64,000 bases of DNA from Burkholderiaceae bacterium (GTDB lineage Bacteria; Pseudomonadota; Gammaproteobacteria; Burkholderiales; Burkholderiaceae_C): positions 20,945 to 84,944 of the forward strand of contig JAEUOU010000036.1 of assembly GCA_016790575.1 (NCBI GenBank), in the 5' to 3' direction. The position numbers and the translations under genes are program-made. Within the stretch, counting starts at the first letter, position 1. The number at the start of each line of letters is the position of its first letter. This document shows positions 18,885 to 28,191 of the stretch, piece after piece. The notes under the pieces are model-generated. The model did not search any database. It was not told where the DNA came from and saw only the letters and a program-made list of their open reading frames with translations.

Positions 18885-20228
18885 ATGACATACCAGGCAT
18901 CGTCCAATATTCTGGAAGTTCTCCAGAAGATCGAGTACGAAGAGGCGTTGCCCCCCGGTGACCCCCGGTTTGTCGACACCACTTCGGCGCGCGGGAGCCA
19001 GCAGACCTTTTCCCGTCTGGCACGCAAGTTTGGCTGGGATCCCGCCAGCAAGGCTTTTTTTGCGCCCAACGAAAAGCACGTGCTTTTTTTCGGCCACATC
19101 GGCAGTGGCAAGACCACCGAACTGCGGCGCTACGCCCAGTGGTTGAACGAGTCCAACCGCTATTACGTGGTGGAAGTCGACGTTCTGGCCAAACTCGATC
19201 GCAACAACCTGCAATACACCGAAGCCCTGATGGCCATGGCCGAGTCCTTGCTGGAACGCATGGTGGGCGATCGCTACGCGCTGAATGACGGCGACCTTCA
19301 GCCGATGCGGGACTGGTTTGCCAAAGTCACCCGCACTCGGACCGAATCCCGTGAGTCGAACGCTGAAGTCAAGACCGGCATGGAAGCTGGCGGTGGTCTT
19401 CCGGGGCTGGTCAGGCTGTTCGCGAAATTCACCGCTGCCTTCAAGACGGGCTCCAGCCAGAAAAACGAGTGGCGACAAGACATCCGCAACCACTTCACCA
19501 CGCTTGCCGCAGCCTTCAATCAGTTCATTCGCTCGATCGAGGGGATGCTGAAAGAGCAAGGCCGGGCCGAGCGCGTTCTCTTCCTGGTGGATGGCACCGA
19601 CAAGATGCGGGGAGAAGACACGCAGCAGTTCTTTGTGCAGGACGCCGAGCAACTGCTGGCGATCCAGACGCTGGCGATCTACACCGCCCCGCTGGAACTC
19701 AAATACGACGGGCGCATGGGGGGCAAACTCGACGCCGACATTGTGCTGCCGATGGTCAAACTCCATGAACGGGATGGGTCTCGGTGCGAGGCGGGCTGGA
19801 CGGCGCTGACCCAATTGCTGCTGTTGCGTGCCGATCGCAGCCTGTTTTCCTCCGATGAGGTCGTCGCCAGTCTGGTCGAACACTCCGGCGGTCATCCGCG
19901 TGAGCTGCTGCGCCTGCTCAAGCTGTGCTGCGAGTTTGCCGACGCCCGCATTGATGAGGCCGTTGTGCGCCGATCCATTGCACAACTGGCGGCCGATTAC
20001 CGCTATTTCCTCAAGCCGGCTGACTACGAGCTGCTGGCCGGTATCGACAGCACGCCCGAACAGGGTGGCAATGATGAAGCCGCGCAGCACCTGCTGCATC
20101 GGCTGGCGCTGTTGCAATACAACGATGGCGCTTGGCGACGCAGCCATCCGGTGATTCGCACGCTCGAAGGCTACGCGCTGGCGAAAGCGGCGCTGCCAGC
20201 GAAGGCGGCACCACCCGCCACGGCCTGA
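18885..20228 (+). CDS. P-loop ATPase of AAA/STAND type, cassette gene 1
   Basis: The 447-residue protein has a Walker A motif G70-HIGSG-K76-T77 (LFFGHIGSGKTTELRRY) and a Walker B VLFLVDGTD (D236, D239). A GxP-like sensor motif, HSGGHPRELLRLLKLC, sits at about 333-349, as in STAND and AAA+ ATPases that use it to read the nucleotide. The C-terminal 100 residues look like a winged-helix or helical lid. There is no membrane segment. GAAAGG lies 6 bases before the ATG at 18885, so I prefer it over the ATG at 18864. The partner TPR gene starts 24 bases downstream. The function is unknown, and a switch ATPase in a signalling or defence module is an inference from architecture. Confidence 0.7.
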   Translation: MTYQASSNILEVLQKIEYEEALPPGDPRFVDTTSARGSQQTFSRLARKFGWDPASKAFFAPNEKHVLFFGHIGSGKTTELRRYAQWLNESNRYYVVEVDVLAKLDRNNLQYTEALMAMAESLLERMVGDRYALNDGDLQPMRDWFAKVTRTRTESRESNAEVKTGMEAGGGLPGLVRLFAKFTAAFKTGSSQKNEWRQDIRNHFTTLAAAFNQFIRSIEGMLKEQGRAERVLFLVDGTDKMRGEDTQQFFVQDAEQLLAIQTLAIYTAPLELKYDGRMGGKLDADIVLPMVKLHERDGSRCEAGWTALTQLLLLRADRSLFSSDEVVASLVEHSGGHPRELLRLLKLCCEFADARIDEAVVRRSIAQLAADYRYFLKPADYELLAGIDSTPEQGGNDEAAQHLLHRLALLQYNDGAWRRSHPVIRTLEGYALAKAALPAKAAPPATA

Positions 20229-20251
20229 CGCGTTGCCGGGCACGTGACGCG

Positions 20252-22300
20252 ATGGCCCAAGCCGGTTTTGAACTTGAGCGTCTTCGGCTGGAGCAGGCGC
20301 ATGCGTTGCCGGCCTCGTGTTTCGACGACTTTCAACGACTCGTCCGTACGCTGGTTCACGGCCCGGCGTTCCAGTGGTTGCTGGTCGACGCCGCCGACGA
20401 GCGGCTGCGCCAGCAGGTCCTGGCGGCGCTCGACAAGGTCTTGATCGGGGCAGGGCTGCGGACCAGCCGTTTGCCGTTGGGGCGAAGGATTGTGGACGTC
20501 GCGACGCTGGAGCAGCGGCTGATCCGGCAGGCCACTACAGCTGACGTGGTGCATGTCGTCGGTCCGCACGGCTGGTTTGACGCGAAGCGCTGGGATGAAT
20601 TCAACGTGCGCCGAGAGCGTCTGGCCTCCCGCGCGCCGGCACGTCTGGTGTTCTGGCTGGATGCTGAAGCCATCGCGCTGGCGTCCCGAGGGGCGCCCGA
20701 CCTCTGGGCCTGGCGCAGCGGGGTCTATGTTTTTTCCCAAGGCGGCGCGGCAGGTTCCATGGAGCCGGTTCTGACCCTTCAAAGCGGCCCACACACGCAC
20801 CCGCCCTCCGGCGTGGACGGACGCAGCATGGCGGAACGCCATCGGCGCATCGCCGAAATCCGGGGGTGGTTGGCGGCACACCCGCATGCCCCGGCCGATC
20901 TGATGGTGGCGCCGCTGGATGAACTGGGCCGCCTGTTGTTTGACCTCGGGGACTATGACGGTGCCCTGTTGCATTGGCAGCAGCTGGAGTTGCCTTTCCA
21001 CCGGCGGCGTGGCGCCGAACGAGAGGTCGCCATCACCATGGGCAAGATCGCCGACATCCTGCAGGCGCGCGGCCAACTCGTTGAGGCCCTGCGCATTCTT
21101 CAGCGAGAAGTTCAGCCTGCCTTCGAGCGCCTGGGCGACGTGCGCTCCAAGGCCGTCACCATGGGCAAGATCGCCGACATCCTGCAGGCGCGCGGCCAAC
21201 TCGATGAGGCCCTGCGCATCCACAAGGAAGATGAACTTCCCGTCTACGAGCGGCTGGGCGACGTGCGCTCCAAGGCCGTCACCATGGGCAAGATCGCCGA
21301 CATCCTGCAGGCGCGCGGCCAACTCGAAGAGGCCCTGCGCATCCGCAAGGAAGATGAACTGCCCGTCTACGAGCCCCTGGGCGACGTGCGCGAGAAGGCC
21401 GTCACCATGGGCAAGATCGCCGACATCCTGCAGGCGCGCGGCCAACTCGATGAGGCCCTGCGCATCCGCAAGGAAGAACAACTGCCCGTCTTCGAGCGCC
21501 TGGGCGACGTGCGCTCCAAGGCCGTCACCATGGGCAAGATCGCCGAAATCCTGCGGGCGCGCGGCCAACTCGATGAGGCCCTGCGCATTCTTCAGCGAGA
21601 AGTTCAGCCTGCCTTTGAGCGCCTGGGCGACGTGCGCTCCAAGGCCGTCACCATGGGCAAGATCGCCGACATCCTGCAGGCGCGCGGCCAACTCGATGAG
21701 TCCCTGCGCATTCTTCAGCGAGAAGTTCAGCCTGCCTTCGAGTGCCTGGGCGACGTGCGCTCCAAGGCCGTCACCATGGGCAAGATCGCCGACATCCTGC
21801 AGGCGCGCGGCCAACTCGATGAGGCCCTGCGCATCCGCAAGGAAGAGGAACTGCCCGTCTACGAGCGGCTGGGCGACGTGCGCTCCAAGGCCGTCACCAT
21901 GGGCCAGATCGCCGACATCCTGCAGGCGCGCGGCCAACTCGATGAGGCCCTGCGCATCCGCAAGGAAGAGGAACTTCCCGTCTACGAGCGGCTGGGCGAC
22001 GTGCGCTCCAAGGCCGTCACCATGGGCAAGATCGCCGACATCTTGCAGGCGCGCGGCCAACTCGATGAGGCCCTGCGCGTCCGCAAGGAAGAACAACTGC
22101 CCGTCTTCGAGCGCCTGGGCGACGTGCGCGGGCGGGCCATCACGCAAGTCCAAATCGCCATGGTGCTGTTCCGAATGGCCTTGCGGCGGCACGAGGCCGA
22201 AAGCCTGTTGCGGGAGGCGCACGTTACCTTGGCGGGCATGGGTTTGCCCGAGGCGAAGCAGGTGGCTGAGCTGATGCGCCAGCACGGCGTGCGGCCCTGA
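20252..22300 (+). CDS. Large TPR-array protein, cassette gene 2
   Basis: The 682-residue protein has an N-terminal globular domain of about 200 residues containing LVFWLDAEAIALASRGAPD and LWAWRSGVYVF (151-161). As far as I recall, this type of segment occurs before TPR arrays in STAND-related proteins. It has no Walker A, so it is not itself an ATPase. From about residue 222 follow one degenerate unit, nine near-identical 41-residue TPR units (consensus TMGKIADILQARGQLDEALR then about 21 residues ending GDVRSKAV) and a degenerate cap. No effector domain such as a nuclease, TIR or CHAT domain is recognisable. It probably binds peptides or proteins and works with the ATPase encoded 24 bases upstream. 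Confidence 0.7.
   Translation: MAQAGFELERLRLEQAHALPASCFDDFQRLVRTLVHGPAFQWLLVDAADERLRQQVLAALDKVLIGAGLRTSRLPLGRRIVDVATLEQRLIRQATTADVVHVVGPHGWFDAKRWDEFNVRRERLASRAPARLVFWLDAEAIALASRGAPDLWAWRSGVYVFSQGGAAGSMEPVLTLQSGPHTHPPSGVDGRSMAERHRRIAEIRGWLAAHPHAPADLMVAPLDELGRLLFDLGDYDGALLHWQQLELPFHRRRGAEREVAITMGKIADILQARGQLVEALRILQREVQPAFERLGDVRSKAVTMGKIADILQARGQLDEALRIHKEDELPVYERLGDVRSKAVTMGKIADILQARGQLEEALRIRKEDELPVYEPLGDVREKAVTMGKIADILQARGQLDEALRIRKEEQLPVFERLGDVRSKAVTMGKIAEILRARGQLDEALRILQREVQPAFERLGDVRSKAVTMGKIADILQARGQLDESLRILQREVQPAFECLGDVRSKAVTMGKIADILQARGQLDEALRIRKEEELPVYERLGDVRSKAVTMGQIADILQARGQLDEALRIRKEEELPVYERLGDVRSKAVTMGKIADILQARGQLDEALRVRKEEQLPVFERLGDVRGRAITQVQIAMVLFRMALRRHEAESLLREAHVTLAGMGLPEAKQVAELMRQHGVRP
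21038..22144 (+). repeat. Nine tandem 123-bp repeats encoding TPR units
   Basis: Each unit begins ATGGGCAAGATCGCC or a near variant at 21038, 21161, 21284, 21407, 21530, 21653, 21776, 21899 and 22022, an exact 123-base period. Units come in two kinds: those with ILQREVQPAFE (units 1, 5 and 6) and those with KEEELPVYE or close variants (the rest). The near-identity at DNA level points to recent unit duplication or conversion. Confidence 0.9.
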
Positions 22301-22330
22301 GCGCCCGCTTTCGCCGCCTGTCAGGTCAAA

Positions 22331-22348
22331 CGGCGCCCGCAGGCGCCG
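22331..22348. terminator. Hairpin terminator, right copy
   Basis: CGGCGCC-CGCA-GGCGCCG, identical to 18621-18638. It is placed to act after both the TPR gene (plus strand) and malate synthase (minus strand). Here the plus-strand T tract is absent. Confidence 0.5.
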
Positions 22349-22379
22349 TGGTGGCCAGATTTCAGCCTTTTTTGGCCTC

Positions 22380-22410
22380 TACCCAGCGTCAACCGGTCAT
22401 GGTCTGCTAT
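22380..22410 (+). repeat. Dispersed 31-bp repeat, copy 3
   Basis: TACCCAGCGTCAACCGGTCA then TGGTCTGCTAT. It is the corresponding position in the right direct repeat, with more G+C substitutions than copy 2. Confidence 0.65.
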
Positions 22411-22447
22411 CGGATCAGGACCATCCGGCCGCCGGGGCCGCAATCGT

Positions 22448-24655
22448 TCAGGCGGCCCCCGCCTTCACCTTCAGCCGCCACGCGTGCAGCAGGGGTTCGG
22501 TGTAGCCGCTGGGTTGTTCCTTGCCTTTGAAGACCAGGTCGCAGGCGGCCTGGAAGGCGGCGCCGGATTCGTTGCCGACCATGGGGGTGTAGGCTGGGTC
22601 GCCGGCGTTCTGGGCGTCCACCTTGGCGGCCATGCGGGCGAAGGTGGCGCGCACCTGCGCTTCGGTGACGACACCGTGGTGCAGCCAGTTGGCCATGTGC
22701 TGGCTGCTGATGCGCAGCGTGGCGCGGTCTTCCATCAGGCCCACGTCGTTGATGTCGGGCACCTTGGAGCAGCCCACGCCCTGGTCCACCCAGCGCACCA
22801 CATAGCCCAGGATGCCCTGGGCGTTGTTGTCCAGCTCCTGCTGCTTTTCGGCGTCGCTCCAGTTTGCGCTGGCCGCCACGGGAATGGTCAGCAGGCCGGT
22901 GAGCAGTTCGTCACGGGCGGCGTCGGCGTCGGTTTTTTCCAGTTCGGCCTGGATGTCGGCCACCTTGACCTGGTGGTAGTGCAGCGCGTGCAGCGTGGCG
23001 CCGGTGGGGCTGGGCACCCAGGCGGTGTTGGCGCCGGCCTTGGGGTGGGCGATCTTCTGCTGCAGCATGGCGGCCATCAGGTCGGGCATGGCCCACATGC
23101 CCTTGCCGATCTGGGCGCGCCCGCGCAGGCCGCAGGACAGGCCCACCAGCACGTTGCTCTTTTCATAGGCGGTGATCCAGGCGCTGGTCTTCATGTCGCC
23201 CTTGCGGATCATCGGGCCGGCCAGCATGGCGGTGTGCATTTCGTCGCCGGTGCGGTCCAGGAAGCCGGTGTTGATGAAGGCGACACGGCTGGCGGCGGCG
23301 GCGATGCAGGCCTTGAGGTTGACGCTGGTGCGGCGCTCTTCGTCCATGATGCCCAGCTTGACGGTGCTGTCGGCCAGGCCCAGAACGCGCTCCACGCGCG
23401 AGAACAGCTCGGCGGCAAAACCCACCTCGGCCGGGCCGTGCATCTTGGGCTTGACGATGTAGACGCTGCCGGTGCGGCTGTTGCGGATGCCGTCCTTGCC
23501 GTGGCCCTGCAGGTCGTGCAGGGCGATGGTGGTGGTGACCATCGCGTCCATGATGCCCTCGGGGATCTCGCGCACCGCGCCCTGGGCGTCGGTCCACAGG
23601 ATGGCGGGGTTGGTCATCAGGTGGCCGACGTTGCGCACGAACATCAGGCTGCGGCCATGCAGGCGCACCTGGCCGCTGCCGTTGGGGGCGGTGTAGAGGC
23701 GGTCGGGGTTGAGGCCACGCTTGAACGTCTTGCCGCCCTTGGCGACGTCTTCGGTCAGCGTGCCCTTGAGGATGCCCAGCCAGTTGCGGTAGCCCAGCAC
23801 CTTGTCGGCGGCGTCCACGGCGGCCACCGAGTCTTCCAGGTCGAGGATGGTGGACAGCGCGGCTTCCAGCACCACGTCGGCCACACCGGCCACGTCGGTC
23901 TGGCCGATGGCGGTGGCGCGGTTGATGATGATGTCCAGGTGCAGGCCGTTGTGCTGCAGCAGCACCGACGACGGGCCGGCGGCCTCGCCCTGGTAGCCGA
24001 TGAACTGGGCCGGGTCTTTCAGCGCGACGCGGCGGCCGCCGGTCAGCGACACCAGCAGCTGGCCGTCCACCACGTGGTAGACGGTGGCGTCGGCATGGCT
24101 GCCTTCGGCCAGCGGGGCGGCGTCGTCCAGGAACTGGCGGGCGAAGGCAATGACTTTGGCGCCGCGCTTGTCGTTGTAGCCCGGGCCTTTTTCGCAGCCG
24201 TCGGCTTCGGGGATGGCGTCGGTGCCGTACAGCGCGTCGTACAGGCTGCCCCAGCGGGCGTTGGCGGCATTGAGCGCGTAGCGGGCGTTCAGGATCGGCA
24301 CCACCAGCTGCGGGCCGGCCTGGGTGGCGAGCTCGGCGTCCACGTTGGCGGTGGTGGCCTTGGCGCCGGCGGGCTGGGGCACCAGGTAGCCGATGGTTTC
24401 GAGAAAGCTGCGGTAGCCGGCCATGTCGCGGATCGGGCCGGGGTTGGCGCGGTGCCAGGTGTCCAGCTCGGTCTGCAGGCGGTCGCGTTCGGCCAGCAGG
24501 GCGATGTTTTTGGGCGCCAGGTCGGCCACCAGGGCGTCAAAGCCGCTCCAGAACTGGTCGGCGCTGACGCCGGTGCCGGGCAGCACCTGTTCGTTGACAA
24601 AGGTGAACAGCTCGTTGGCCACTTGCAGGCGGTGGACGGTGGTGCGTGCGGTCAT
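22448..24655 (-). CDS. glcB: Malate synthase G
   Basis: The 735-residue protein matches the G isoform in length. It has the acetyl-CoA/glyoxylate catalytic region ([48 protein letters not shown]) and the C-terminal [14 protein letters not shown]. It condenses glyoxylate with acetyl-CoA to malate, allowing growth on glycolate, glyoxylate, acetate or fatty acids. No glycolate oxidase or isocitrate lyase gene is in the window. The dehalogenase gene lies 45 bases upstream on the same strand, and several haloacids yield glycolate, so a joint role is possible (inference). The 3' end is duplicated at 18739-18777. Confidence 0.95.
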   Translation of the reverse strand: MTARTTVHRLQVANELFTFVNEQVLPGTGVSADQFWSGFDALVADLAPKNIALLAERDRLQTELDTWHRANPGPIRDMAGYRSFLETIGYLVPQPAGAKATTANVDAELATQAGPQLVVPILNARYALNAANARWGSLYDALYGTDAIPEADGCEKGPGYNDKRGAKVIAFARQFLDDAAPLAEGSHADATVYHVVDGQLLVSLTGGRRVALKDPAQFIGYQGEAAGPSSVLLQHNGLHLDIIINRATAIGQTDVAGVADVVLEAALSTILDLEDSVAAVDAADKVLGYRNWLGILKGTLTEDVAKGGKTFKRGLNPDRLYTAPNGSGQVRLHGRSLMFVRNVGHLMTNPAILWTDAQGAVREIPEGIMDAMVTTTIALHDLQGHGKDGIRNSRTGSVYIVKPKMHGPAEVGFAAELFSRVERVLGLADSTVKLGIMDEERRTSVNLKACIAAAASRVAFINTGFLDRTGDEMHTAMLAGPMIRKGDMKTSAWITAYEKSNVLVGLSCGLRGRAQIGKGMWAMPDLMAAMLQQKIAHPKAGANTAWVPSPTGATLHALHYHQVKVADIQAELEKTDADAARDELLTGLLTIPVAASANWSDAEKQQELDNNAQGILGYVVRWVDQGVGCSKVPDINDVGLMEDRATLRISSQHMANWLHHGVVTEAQVRATFARMAAKVDAQNAGDPAYTPMVGNESGAAFQAACDLVFKGKEQPSGYTEPLLHAWRLKVKAGAA

Positions 24656-24700
24656 GGGAAGGTCCTCGGTTGGAACGATTAAAAAGAAAAAAAGCGGTGA

Positions 24701-25435
24701 TCAGTCAGGGAAAAACGCCAGCACGTCGCGCAGGCCGGTGCCGGTGCGGGTGGGTGGGGTGCCCAGTTCCTCGAACGGCTGGCCGTTGCGGTTCACCCAC
24801 AGCGTGCGAAAACCGTACCAGGTGGCGGCCAGCGCGTCCCAGGCGTTGGCGCTGACAAACACGGTCTGCGCGGCCTTGACGCCGGTGGCTTTGGGCCCCA
24901 GGGCGTAGGCGTCGGGGTGGGTCTTGTAGCGGCGCACCGGGTCCACGCTGATGACATGGTCCAGCAGGCCGTCCAGCCCGCTGGAGCGCAAGGCGATGCC
25001 CAGCATCGCCGGGTCGCCGTTGGACAGGATGCCGGTGACCACGCCCCGGGCCTTGAGGGCCGTCAGCACGTCGCGGTTTTCCGGAAAGGCGCTCAGATGC
25101 CGGTACTGGTTCATCAGCTGGTCCACCTGGGCATCGAATTGGCCATTACCCAGCGTGGAAAGGTCTTTTGTTGCTATGGATTTGATTGCAAACACCAGCG
25201 CGGCGCGGGTCAGGTCCCAGAACGGGCGGTAGTGGGCGCCGTCGTTGCAGGTGGTCACCAGCCGGGTGTATTCGATCTGTTTGTCGCGCCACAGCACCGC
25301 CAGGCGCTGGCCCTGGCCGGGAAACAGCTGCTCGGCCAGCAGCGCCACGCTGTAGACGTCAAACAGCGTGCCGTAGGCGTCGAACAGCACCGCGCGCGGC
25401 GCGGACGGGGGCAGGGCGGACGGCTGGGATTCCAT
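24701..25435 (-). CDS. Haloacid dehalogenase type II (L-2-haloacid dehalogenase-like)
   Basis: The 244-residue HAD enzyme has nucleophile D19 in AVLFDAYGTLFDV, S/T motif II in GILSNGD, K in RYKTHPDAYALG and the motif IV region FVSANAWDALAATWYG. These features fit type II (S)-2-haloacid dehalogenases, which convert chloroacetate to glycolate. It is upstream of malate synthase G on the same strand. Residues S86-G96 are encoded by a copy of the dispersed repeat (25147-25177) that forms a surface-type insertion in the cap domain region. Dehalogenase rather than phosphatase activity is inferred from the motifs. Confidence 0.85.
   Translation of the reverse strand: MESQPSALPPSAPRAVLFDAYGTLFDVYSVALLAEQLFPGQGQRLAVLWRDKQIEYTRLVTTCNDGAHYRPFWDLTRAALVFAIKSIATKDLSTLGNGQFDAQVDQLMNQYRHLSAFPENRDVLTALKARGVVTGILSNGDPAMLGIALRSSGLDGLLDHVISVDPVRRYKTHPDAYALGPKATGVKAAQTVFVSANAWDALAATWYGFRTLWVNRNGQPFEELGTPPTRTGTGLRDVLAFFPD
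25147..25177 (+). repeat. Dispersed 31-bp repeat, copy 4, inside the dehalogenase gene
   Basis: TACCCAGCGTGGAAAGGTCT then TTTGTTGCTAT on the plus strand. Read on the gene strand it encodes (S)IATKDLSTLG in frame, with no stop. Compare copy 7 in rpoN. Confidence 0.65.
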
Positions 25436-25463
25436 GCCGACACTGTATTACGAACTGAACCGG

Positions 25464-25473
25464 TCATTAATGA
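25464..25473. promoter_or_regulatory. Palindrome TCATTAATGA in a divergent intergenic region
   Basis: A perfect 10-base palindrome lies 29 bases before the dehalogenase start in the 206-base divergent gap to the CoA-transferase gene. It could be an operator; no regulator gene is adjacent. Confidence 0.25.
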
Positions 25474-25641
25474 ACTGCATGGCCGGTTATCCATGACAAA
25501 AACCCACCTAATATGCGCTGGCACCGCAGGGCGTGGCGGTGGTGCTCCGGGTTGTTGCGACTTGCCCGCCGGCGCCCGCCGGCCTACGCTGGGCGCTCAC
25601 CGCCACCCCTGCCACGACCCCGACCGCCGGAACCCCTGCCC

Positions 25642-27576
25642 ATGCCCGCCCCGATCGACGCCCACCACGCCAGCCCCAGCCCCTACCGCCACAAGATCGT
25701 CAGCGCCGCCGAGGCGGTGTTGCTGATCCACGATGGCGACACCGTGGCCACCGGCGGCTTTGTCGGCATCGGCTTTGCCGAAGCGATTGCCGTGGCGCTG
25801 GAGGCGCGTTTCGCCGCCACGCATGCGCCGCGTGACCTGACGCTGGTCTACGCCGCCGGCCAGGGCGACGGCAAACACCGCGGCCTGAACCACCTGGGCC
25901 ATGCCGGCCTGCTCAGGCGGGTGATCGGCGGCCACTGGGGCCTGGTGCCCGCGGTGCAAAAACTCGCGGTCGAAGGCCAGATCGAGGCCTGGAACCTGCC
26001 CCAGGGTGTCATCACCCACCTGTTCCGCGACATCGCCGCCGGCAAGCCCGGCACGCTCACCCGCGTGGGGCTGGACACCTTTGTCGACCCGAAACACGGC
26101 GGCGGCAAGCTCAACGCCCGCACCACCGAAGACCTGGTGCGGCGCCTGAACATCGACGGGCAGGACTACTTGTTCTACAAGGCCTTTCCGATCCAGGTCG
26201 GCATCATCCGCGCCACCACGGCCGACCCCGACGGCAACCTGACCATGGAGCGCGAGGCGCTCACCCTCGAAGCGCTGGCCATTGCGATGGCCGCGCGCAA
26301 CAGCGGCGGGGTGGTGATTGCGCAGGTGGAGCGCATCGCCGAGCGCGGCAGCCTGCACCCGCGCCAGGTCAAGGTGCCGGGCGTGCTGGTGGACGCGGTG
26401 GTGGTGGCGCAGGACCCGGCGCACCACCAGCAGACCTTTGCCGAACCCTACAACCCGGCCTTTGCCGGCGAAATCCGGGTGCCGATGGACAGCGTGGCGC
26501 CCATGGGCCTGACTGAGCGCAAGATCATTGCCCGCCGCGCCGCGCTGGAACTGCGCCCGCACCAGGTGGTGAACCTGGGCATCGGCATGCCCGAAGGCGT
26601 GGCCGCGGTGGCGGCGGAGGAGCGCATCATCGACCTGGTCACCCTGACGGCCGAGCCGGGCGTGATCGGCGGCATCCCGGCCGGCGGGCTGAACTTTGGC
26701 GCCGCTGTCAACCCGCAGGCCATCCTGGACCAGCCCAACCAGTTCGACTTCTACGACGGCGGCGGGCTGGACATCGCCTTTCTGGGCCTGGCCCAGGCCG
26801 ACCGCCATGGCAACCTGAACGTCAGCAAGTTCGGCCCCCGGCTGGCCGGCGCGGGCGGCTTCATCAACATCAGCCAGAACGCCAAGACCGTGGTGTTCGT
26901 CGGCACCTTCACCGCCGGGCAGCTGGAGCTGGCGGTGGCCGACGGCGCCCTGCGCATCACCCGCGAGGGTGGCGCGCGCAAGTTCGTGCGGGCGGTGGAG
27001 CACCGCACCTTCAGCGGCGCCGAAGCGCTGCGCCGCGGCCAGCGGGTGCTCTACATCACCGAGCGGGCCGTGTTCCGCCTGGTGGCGGACCCGACGTCCG
27101 AGGACGGCGAGGGCGGCGCGCTGGAACTGATCGAGATCGCGCCCGGCGTCGACCTGGCGCGCGACGTGCTGGCGCACATGGGGTTTGCGCCGCGCATCAG
27201 CCCGGCGCTGGCGCCGATGGACGCGCGGCTGTTTGACCCGCAGCCGCTGGGCCTGCGCGAGCAGCTGCTGGACCGCCCGCTGGCCGAGCGCCTGGTGCTG
27301 GACACCGAACGCGCCGTGCTCTACATCGACTTCGCCGGGCTGCAGGTGAACGCACCGTCGCTGATCGCCCAGATCGACACCGCCGTGCGCGAGCGCCTGG
27401 CGCCGTTTGCCACCGCCACCGGCCGGCGGGTGGACGTGGTGGTCAATTACGACCATTTCGGCATCGCTCCCGAACTGCTGGACGCCTACACCGCGGTGGT
27501 GCGCGGCCTGGCGGCCGACTTTTACGGCGCCGTCACCCGCTACGGCACCACCGGCTTCCTCAAGGCGCGGCTGTAA
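25642..27576 (+). CDS. Fused alpha-beta CoA-transferase (acetate/3-ketoacid or propionate CoA-transferase family)
   Basis: The 644-residue protein has an alpha-like half ([33 protein letters not shown]) and a beta-like half ([38 protein letters not shown]). The candidate catalytic glutamate is E338 in [11 protein letters not shown], and [13 protein letters not shown] is the expected later motif. The enzyme would move CoA between acyl groups. Propionate CoA-transferases are near 520 residues, so about 110 C-terminal residues ([20 protein letters not shown] onward) are extra. A longer frame begins at 25513, but the ATG at 25642 fits the family start. The substrate is unknown. Confidence 0.82.
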   Translation: MPAPIDAHHASPSPYRHKIVSAAEAVLLIHDGDTVATGGFVGIGFAEAIAVALEARFAATHAPRDLTLVYAAGQGDGKHRGLNHLGHAGLLRRVIGGHWGLVPAVQKLAVEGQIEAWNLPQGVITHLFRDIAAGKPGTLTRVGLDTFVDPKHGGGKLNARTTEDLVRRLNIDGQDYLFYKAFPIQVGIIRATTADPDGNLTMEREALTLEALAIAMAARNSGGVVIAQVERIAERGSLHPRQVKVPGVLVDAVVVAQDPAHHQQTFAEPYNPAFAGEIRVPMDSVAPMGLTERKIIARRAALELRPHQVVNLGIGMPEGVAAVAAEERIIDLVTLTAEPGVIGGIPAGGLNFGAAVNPQAILDQPNQFDFYDGGGLDIAFLGLAQADRHGNLNVSKFGPRLAGAGGFINISQNAKTVVFVGTFTAGQLELAVADGALRITREGGARKFVRAVEHRTFSGAEALRRGQRVLYITERAVFRLVADPTSEDGEGGALELIEIAPGVDLARDVLAHMGFAPRISPALAPMDARLFDPQPLGLREQLLDRPLAERLVLDTERAVLYIDFAGLQVNAPSLIAQIDTAVRERLAPFATATGRRVDVVVNYDHFGIAPELLDAYTAVVRGLAADFYGAVTRYGTTGFLKARL

Positions 27577-27612
27577 GGGGGAGAAGGACGTTTTTCAGGC
27601 AAAACCAGTCGA

Positions 27613-27643
27613 TACCCAGCGTCATATCGTCACTTTGCGCTAT
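27613..27643 (+). repeat. Dispersed 31-bp repeat, copy 5
   Basis: TACCCAGCGTCATATCGTCA then CTTTGCGCTAT, between the CoA-transferase gene and the small membrane protein gene. It is followed by AAAAAGAGGACAATTTT, like the extension of copy 1. Confidence 0.65.
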
Positions 27644-27690
27644 AAAAAGAGGACAATTTTGGGGATCGTCAAAACCTTCGGGGCGCGGCC

Positions 27691-28137
27691 ATGACGGCGC
27701 TGGACGCCCTGACCGCGGCGTTCGCGCCGCTGCGCACCCACACCTGGGCCTACCCGGCGCTGGAGGTGGTGCACATCGTCGGCATCGCCCTGCTGCTGGG
27801 CAACCTGGTGCTGCTGGAGTTGCGGGTCTGGGGCCGGGGGCGGGCCCTGCCGGTCGCCGATCTCGCGCGGCTGACGCTGGCGCTGGCGCTGGGCGGCTTT
27901 GCGCTGGCGGCGGCTTCGGGGCTGCTGATGTTTGCCTCGCAGGCGGGCGAACTGATGGCCAACCGGGCCTTTGTGATCAAGATGGGCCTGCTGATGGCCG
28001 CGGGCACCAACGCCGCCGTGTTCCATGCCCGTGGTTCGCTGACGAAACTCGACGCCATGGCGCGACTCCAAACTGCGCTGTCGCTGCTGGTCTGGCTGGC
28101 CGTGATTACTTGCGGCCGCTGGATCGCCTATCTGTAA
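27691..28137 (+). CDS. Small integral membrane protein, four helices
   Basis: The 148-residue protein has four hydrophobic segments at about 22-45, 58-80, 90-110 and 122-145. A conserved-looking histidine sits in the first (ALEVVHIVGIALLLGNLVLL), and a second in VFHARG. Such membrane histidines can bind heme or metal, but I cannot show that here. It is followed 54 bases later by a small exported protein of the DUF6152 type, and the pair is probably an operon of unknown function, possibly related to metal or redox handling at the envelope. I do not recognise a named family with certainty. Confidence 0.7.
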   Translation: MTALDALTAAFAPLRTHTWAYPALEVVHIVGIALLLGNLVLLELRVWGRGRALPVADLARLTLALALGGFALAAASGLLMFASQAGELMANRAFVIKMGLLMAAGTNAAVFHARGSLTKLDAMARLQTALSLLVWLAVITCGRWIAYL

Positions 28138-28191
28138 GTGCTTGTTTTGAAACCGTTTACTTGTTTTCAACCGACTTTTCCGGAGACCGTC

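Larger units (their letters stand above)
22331..22484. repeat. Right imperfect direct repeat (intact glcB 3' end and spacer)
   Basis: This is the partner of 18621-18777. It includes the hairpin, the dispersed repeat at 22380-22410 and the terminal codons of the intact malate synthase gene. Confidence 0.75.

Noticed and set aside
21038..22144. Regular repeats that could suggest a CRISPR array
   Set aside because: The period is 123 bases with no unique spacers, and the units encode TPR helices in one frame.
20171..22285. A 704-codon open frame antisense to the TPR gene
   Set aside because: It exists because the TPR repeats are identical and stop-free on both strands; it has no family motifs and no ribosome-binding site.
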